A DNA stretch of 64,000 nt, from assembly GCA_030065985.1 (NCBI GenBank), contig JASJCM010000009.1:1-64000 (forward strand), in the 5' to 3' direction. This DNA is from Woeseiaceae bacterium. Its GTDB lineage: Bacteria > Pseudomonadota > Gammaproteobacteria > Steroidobacterales > Woeseiaceae. A program made the translations under genes and the position numbers. Below, piece after piece: positions 61,217-64,000 of the stretch (position 1 is its first letter; every line of letters starts with the position of its first letter). The notes under the pieces were generated by a model. That model made no database searches and was not told the DNA's origin. It saw nothing but the letters and a program-made list of their open reading frames with translations.

Positions 61217-63415
61217 TTACAGGCGATAGGTGAAACCGAGGTACGCCGTGCGCGGCAGACCCGGACGTACACCGGCGGGCCGCCTCGAGGCAATATAGGT
61301 CTCGTCGAGCAGGTTGTCGACCTTGACGTAGGTCGAGAACTGATCGTTGAAATTCCATGCTGCGACCGCGTCCCAGACGATGTGCGAGGGCACGGTCTCG
61401 GCCGTGACAAACGCACCCTGGCCGGCTTTCGTGCGCATCTCGTCTACGTAGCTTGCGGCGAGGTTGAGGCGGAACTGCTGAACCTCGAGTCCCGCACTCG
61501 CGCGCAGCTGGTGCTCGGGGATATAGGGCAGTTCGTCGCCAACCTCGACTTCGCCCCACGGGTCAAAGTTCGATTCGAACGCGTTTTCGAACTCGGCCTC
61601 GGTCGTCCACGTGTACTTGAGCGCAAGGGGCACTCGGAAGGACCCGGCATCGAGTCCAAAGCCTGCTGCCAACTCAAATCCGCTGACGATGACTTCGCCG
61701 CCATCGAACTGGTCGCCGACCTGGCCGCCACCGCCTGTCGAGTCGGTAACGGTGCCAACGAGGTTGTCGTAGTCGTTGACGAAGTAGATGCCCTCGAAGC
61801 TAAGCGCGTTGTTGTCGAAACGCACACCAGCTTCGAAGTTGATGCTCGACTCCTCGTTCGCCGAGCTGCCAGGCGACGGCGGATTGAAGCCCTTGTTCAC
61901 GCCGGCCAGCAAGCGCCAGTCTTCGTTGAGGCGATACAGCGCGCCGATACCCGGAATAACTACCTGCACGCTGTTATTGCGCACGCGGGTCGGGCCGTTT
62001 GCCCGGGTCGGGTCGTCGGTTGCGTAGTCGTAGCGCGTCATGTCGATGTCTTCGAAACGTACGCCGGGCGTAAATATCCAGTCGCCCGCCGAGATCTTCG
62101 AGTCGACGAACAGTGACGTCACGTCGGCATCCGACACGCGGTTCGTGTTCGAACCGCCTGCTGCCGCGGTCGTTAGCACGAGCGTGCCGTTGTCCATACG
62201 GTAGCCGTCCTGGTGCTGAAAGCGGTCTTCTTCATCCTTGTGGAGTCGAATGCCGGTCGACAGCAACAGGCCAACGTCACCGAGATTCAGATCCCAGTCG
62301 ATCTTGGCCTGCACGCCTTGCGAGTAGTAGGTGCGGTTGTTGGCACGAATCTGGATGTCGTCGTCGGCGCTCGTGGCACCGGTCAGGTAGCCGTACTCGG
62401 TCGCGTAGGCAACCGGATCGGCCAGCGCGTTGCCGGCGCTCTGGCCCGCGACGGACTGCAGCTTGTACCAGTTACGCTGGAAGTCGTTGCGATACGCCGT
62501 TACTTCACCGCGCCAGTTGGCGTCGGTGTCGATGACGTAGGTCGCCTGGTAGGTCTCGTGCTCGCTCTGGAACGTGTCATTTGCAGACGCAGCATAACGA
62601 CGATTCGGGTCGAGAGCGAAGTCCGCATCGGTCAGGCCGAGGTAGGTTTCGTTCGAGAACTGGTCGGTGTAGCCGAGCTTGACGCGCAGGCTCTGATACA
62701 CGCGGCTCGTCGGGCTCGAGTCGAACTGGAACTTCGCCATGTAGTCCTCGATGTCGTAGCCCGTGTCGCCACCGACCGGACCGTCGATCGATTTGAAGCC
62801 GTCGCTCTGTGCCTGCACGGTCTCGAGCAGCCACGAGACGCGTTCGCCGCGATTGCCGACATTAAGGTGTGCATCGAGTGTGGAATGATCGCCGCCGCGA
62901 ATGTCGACATTGGCGCCCATCGCGTCGGGAATCGGCGTCGAGATCATGTTGAGCGCGCCGCCCGTCGTGCGCGGGCCAACTGCGACAGCTGCCGGACCCT
63001 TGAGCACTTCGAGCGCGCTCATGCGACGCTGTGTCGGGAAGTAGTAGGCCGAGGACGCGGCGTAAGGGGCCGGCGCGATGAGGACGCCGTCCTCGAGCAG
63101 GGCAATACGCGCGCTGCGGTCGAGGCCTGAGCCGCGGATTCCGATATTCGGTCGCAGGCCAAAGCCTTCTTCTTCCTGGATATACACGCCCGGTACCGAG
63201 CGGAGCACGCGAAGGATGTCAGCATTGACGTAAGCGCGCAGTTCCTCGGTGTCGACGACGTGGGCAGAGCCGGGAATGTCGGCGGCATCGATCTTCTTGC
63301 CGATGATCGTGACGGTGTCGATCTCTTCGATGGCCGGCTGTTCTTCGGCGACAGCGCCAAAAGGAAGCAGGGCGATGGCGGCGCAAATCCCTGCGCGGCG
63401 GTTCGATGTGTGCAT
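61217..63415 (-). CDS. TonB-dependent outer-membrane receptor
   Basis: Plug IDTVTIIGKKIDAADIPGSAHVVDTEEL..., GIRGSGLDRSARIALLEDGV; C-terminal aromatic end RTAYLGFTYRL. Signal MHTSNRRAGICAAIALLPFGAVAEE gives start 63415. Confidence 0.95.
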   Translation of the reverse strand: MHTSNRRAGICAAIALLPFGAVAEEQPAIEEIDTVTIIGKKIDAADIPGSAHVVDTEELRAYVNADILRVLRSVPGVYIQEEEGFGLRPNIGIRGSGLDRSARIALLEDGVLIAPAPYAASSAYYFPTQRRMSALEVLKGPAAVAVGPRTTGGALNMISTPIPDAMGANVDIRGGDHSTLDAHLNVGNRGERVSWLLETVQAQSDGFKSIDGPVGGDTGYDIEDYMAKFQFDSSPTSRVYQSLRVKLGYTDQFSNETYLGLTDADFALDPNRRYAASANDTFQSEHETYQATYVIDTDANWRGEVTAYRNDFQRNWYKLQSVAGQSAGNALADPVAYATEYGYLTGATSADDDIQIRANNRTYYSQGVQAKIDWDLNLGDVGLLLSTGIRLHKDEEDRFQHQDGYRMDNGTLVLTTAAAGGSNTNRVSDADVTSLFVDSKISAGDWIFTPGVRFEDIDMTRYDYATDDPTRANGPTRVRNNSVQVVIPGIGALYRLNEDWRLLAGVNKGFNPPSPGSSANEESSINFEAGVRFDNNALSFEGIYFVNDYDNLVGTVTDSTGGGGQVGDQFDGGEVIVSGFELAAGFGLDAGSFRVPLALKYTWTTEAEFENAFESNFDPWGEVEVGDELPYIPEHQLRASAGLEVQQFRLNLAASYVDEMRTKAGQGAFVTAETVPSHIVWDAVAAWNFNDQFSTYVKVDNLLDETYIASRRPAGVRPGLPRTAYLGFTYRL

Positions 63416-63455
63416 CGTGTCTGTATACCGGTTGGGGTAGAATGCCCAAACGGTA

Positions 63456-63478
63456 ATGTAAATGAGAATGATTCGCAA
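63456..63478. promoter_or_regulatory. Fur-box-like site upstream of the TonB receptor
   Basis: ATGTAAATGAGAATGATTCGCAA. Confidence 0.78.
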
Positions 63479-63639
63479 CTGCGGTTAGTACGTATTCCAG
63501 GACTATTTTCCTGCTTATGTGAAATGCCCGAATTCGACGAAGTGCACACCGATCCGTGTGATTCACCTACTGCAATCCATTGATTTTTCGTGGCACCATT
63601 GCGTCTCGTCGTTCGCTTGGGGCAGCGCACTACATCGGC

Positions 63640-64000
63640 ATGACTGAAAACGACCGTAAACTTCTTATCGTTGAGGACGACGCGAGCCTGCTTGATGAGT
63701 ACAAGCAGTGCTTCGACGAGTATGGCGTATCGACAGCCGTGGACCGCGACCACGCGATCGCCGAACTTCGGCGCCACGAACCGGCCGTTGTCTTGCTCGA
63801 CCTCGATCTGCCGCCGAAAAGTGACGACATGGAAGGCGGGCTCGCCGCGCTTGCCGATGTCCTGAAGCTCGCCCCGCACACCAAGGTCATCGTCCTGATC
63901 GACAATGTCGAGCAGGAGATAGCGCTCGAGGCGGTTGCCCAGGGCGCTTACAACTTCTACAAGAAACCGATCGACCCGGACATCCTCCGCCTGATCGTGA
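63640..64000 (+). CDS. prsR: PrsR-like (PEP-CTERM/EPS-associated) response regulator, N-terminal receiver domain (truncated by window end)
   Basis: Frame from ATG 63640, absent from the ORF track: MTENDRKLLIVEDDASLLDEYKQCFDEYGVSTAVDRDHAIAELRRHEPAVVLLDLDLPPKSDDMEGGLAALADVLKLAPHTKVIVLIDNVEQEIALEAVAQGAYNFYKKPIDPDILRLIV. Confidence 0.78.
   Translation, partial: MTENDRKLLIVEDDASLLDEYKQCFDEYGVSTAVDRDHAIAELRRHEPAVVLLDLDLPPKSDDMEGGLAALADVLKLAPHTKVIVLIDNVEQEIALEAVAQGAYNFYKKPIDPDILRLIV

Noticed and set aside
61184-63130. Plus-strand ORFs 61184..62116 (310 aa) and 62213..63130 (305 aa)
   Set aside because: Antisense shadows of the TonB-dependent receptor; no recognisable domains.

Overview
Proteobacterial (probably gammaproteobacterial) chromosomal window with no phage, IS transposase, CRISPR or rRNA recognised.

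(1) About 1-13.2 kb: an exopolysaccharide (EPS) locus with three right-handed beta-helix proteins, a Wzx-like flippase, a polysaccharide deacetylase, a GT4 glycosyltransferase, an AsnB-type amidotransferase and a heparinase II/III-like protein. One beta-helix lipoprotein sits behind a near-consensus sigma-54 (-24/-12) promoter and a c-di-GMP-I (GEMM-I) riboswitch.

(2) About 13.3-15.0 kb: tRNA-Glu, tRNA-Ala and gltX.

(3) About 15.1-42.2 kb: an unusual biosynthetic island. It has two paralogous pairs of exosortase-A-associated-type alpha/beta hydrolases, an ACP + acyl-CoA dehydrogenase + stand-alone adenylation enzyme set, an amidohydrolase, a PPTase, and a four-protein NRPS/PKS line (C*-A-PCP / KS-AT-ACP-aminotransferase / C-A-PCP / TubC-C-A-PCP) with no recognisable thioesterase. 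A TIGR04325-like methyltransferase, a membrane-anchored UPF0489-like protein and a GNAT follow.

(4) About 42.2-49 kb: bacterioferritin, SDR, a di-haem cytochrome c peroxidase-like protein, a large TSP3-repeat lipoprotein whose core resembles anthrax protective antigen/binary-toxin B, and Bfd with a Fur-like box.

(5) About 49-64 kb: a propionyl-CoA/methylmalonyl-CoA operon with a stand-alone acyltransferase, a peptide-binding lipoprotein, a DUF6502-like/DUF5666-like pair, a Fur-box-linked TonB receptor, and the start of a PrsR-like response regulator running off the end.

All family names come from reading motifs by eye. No searches were run.
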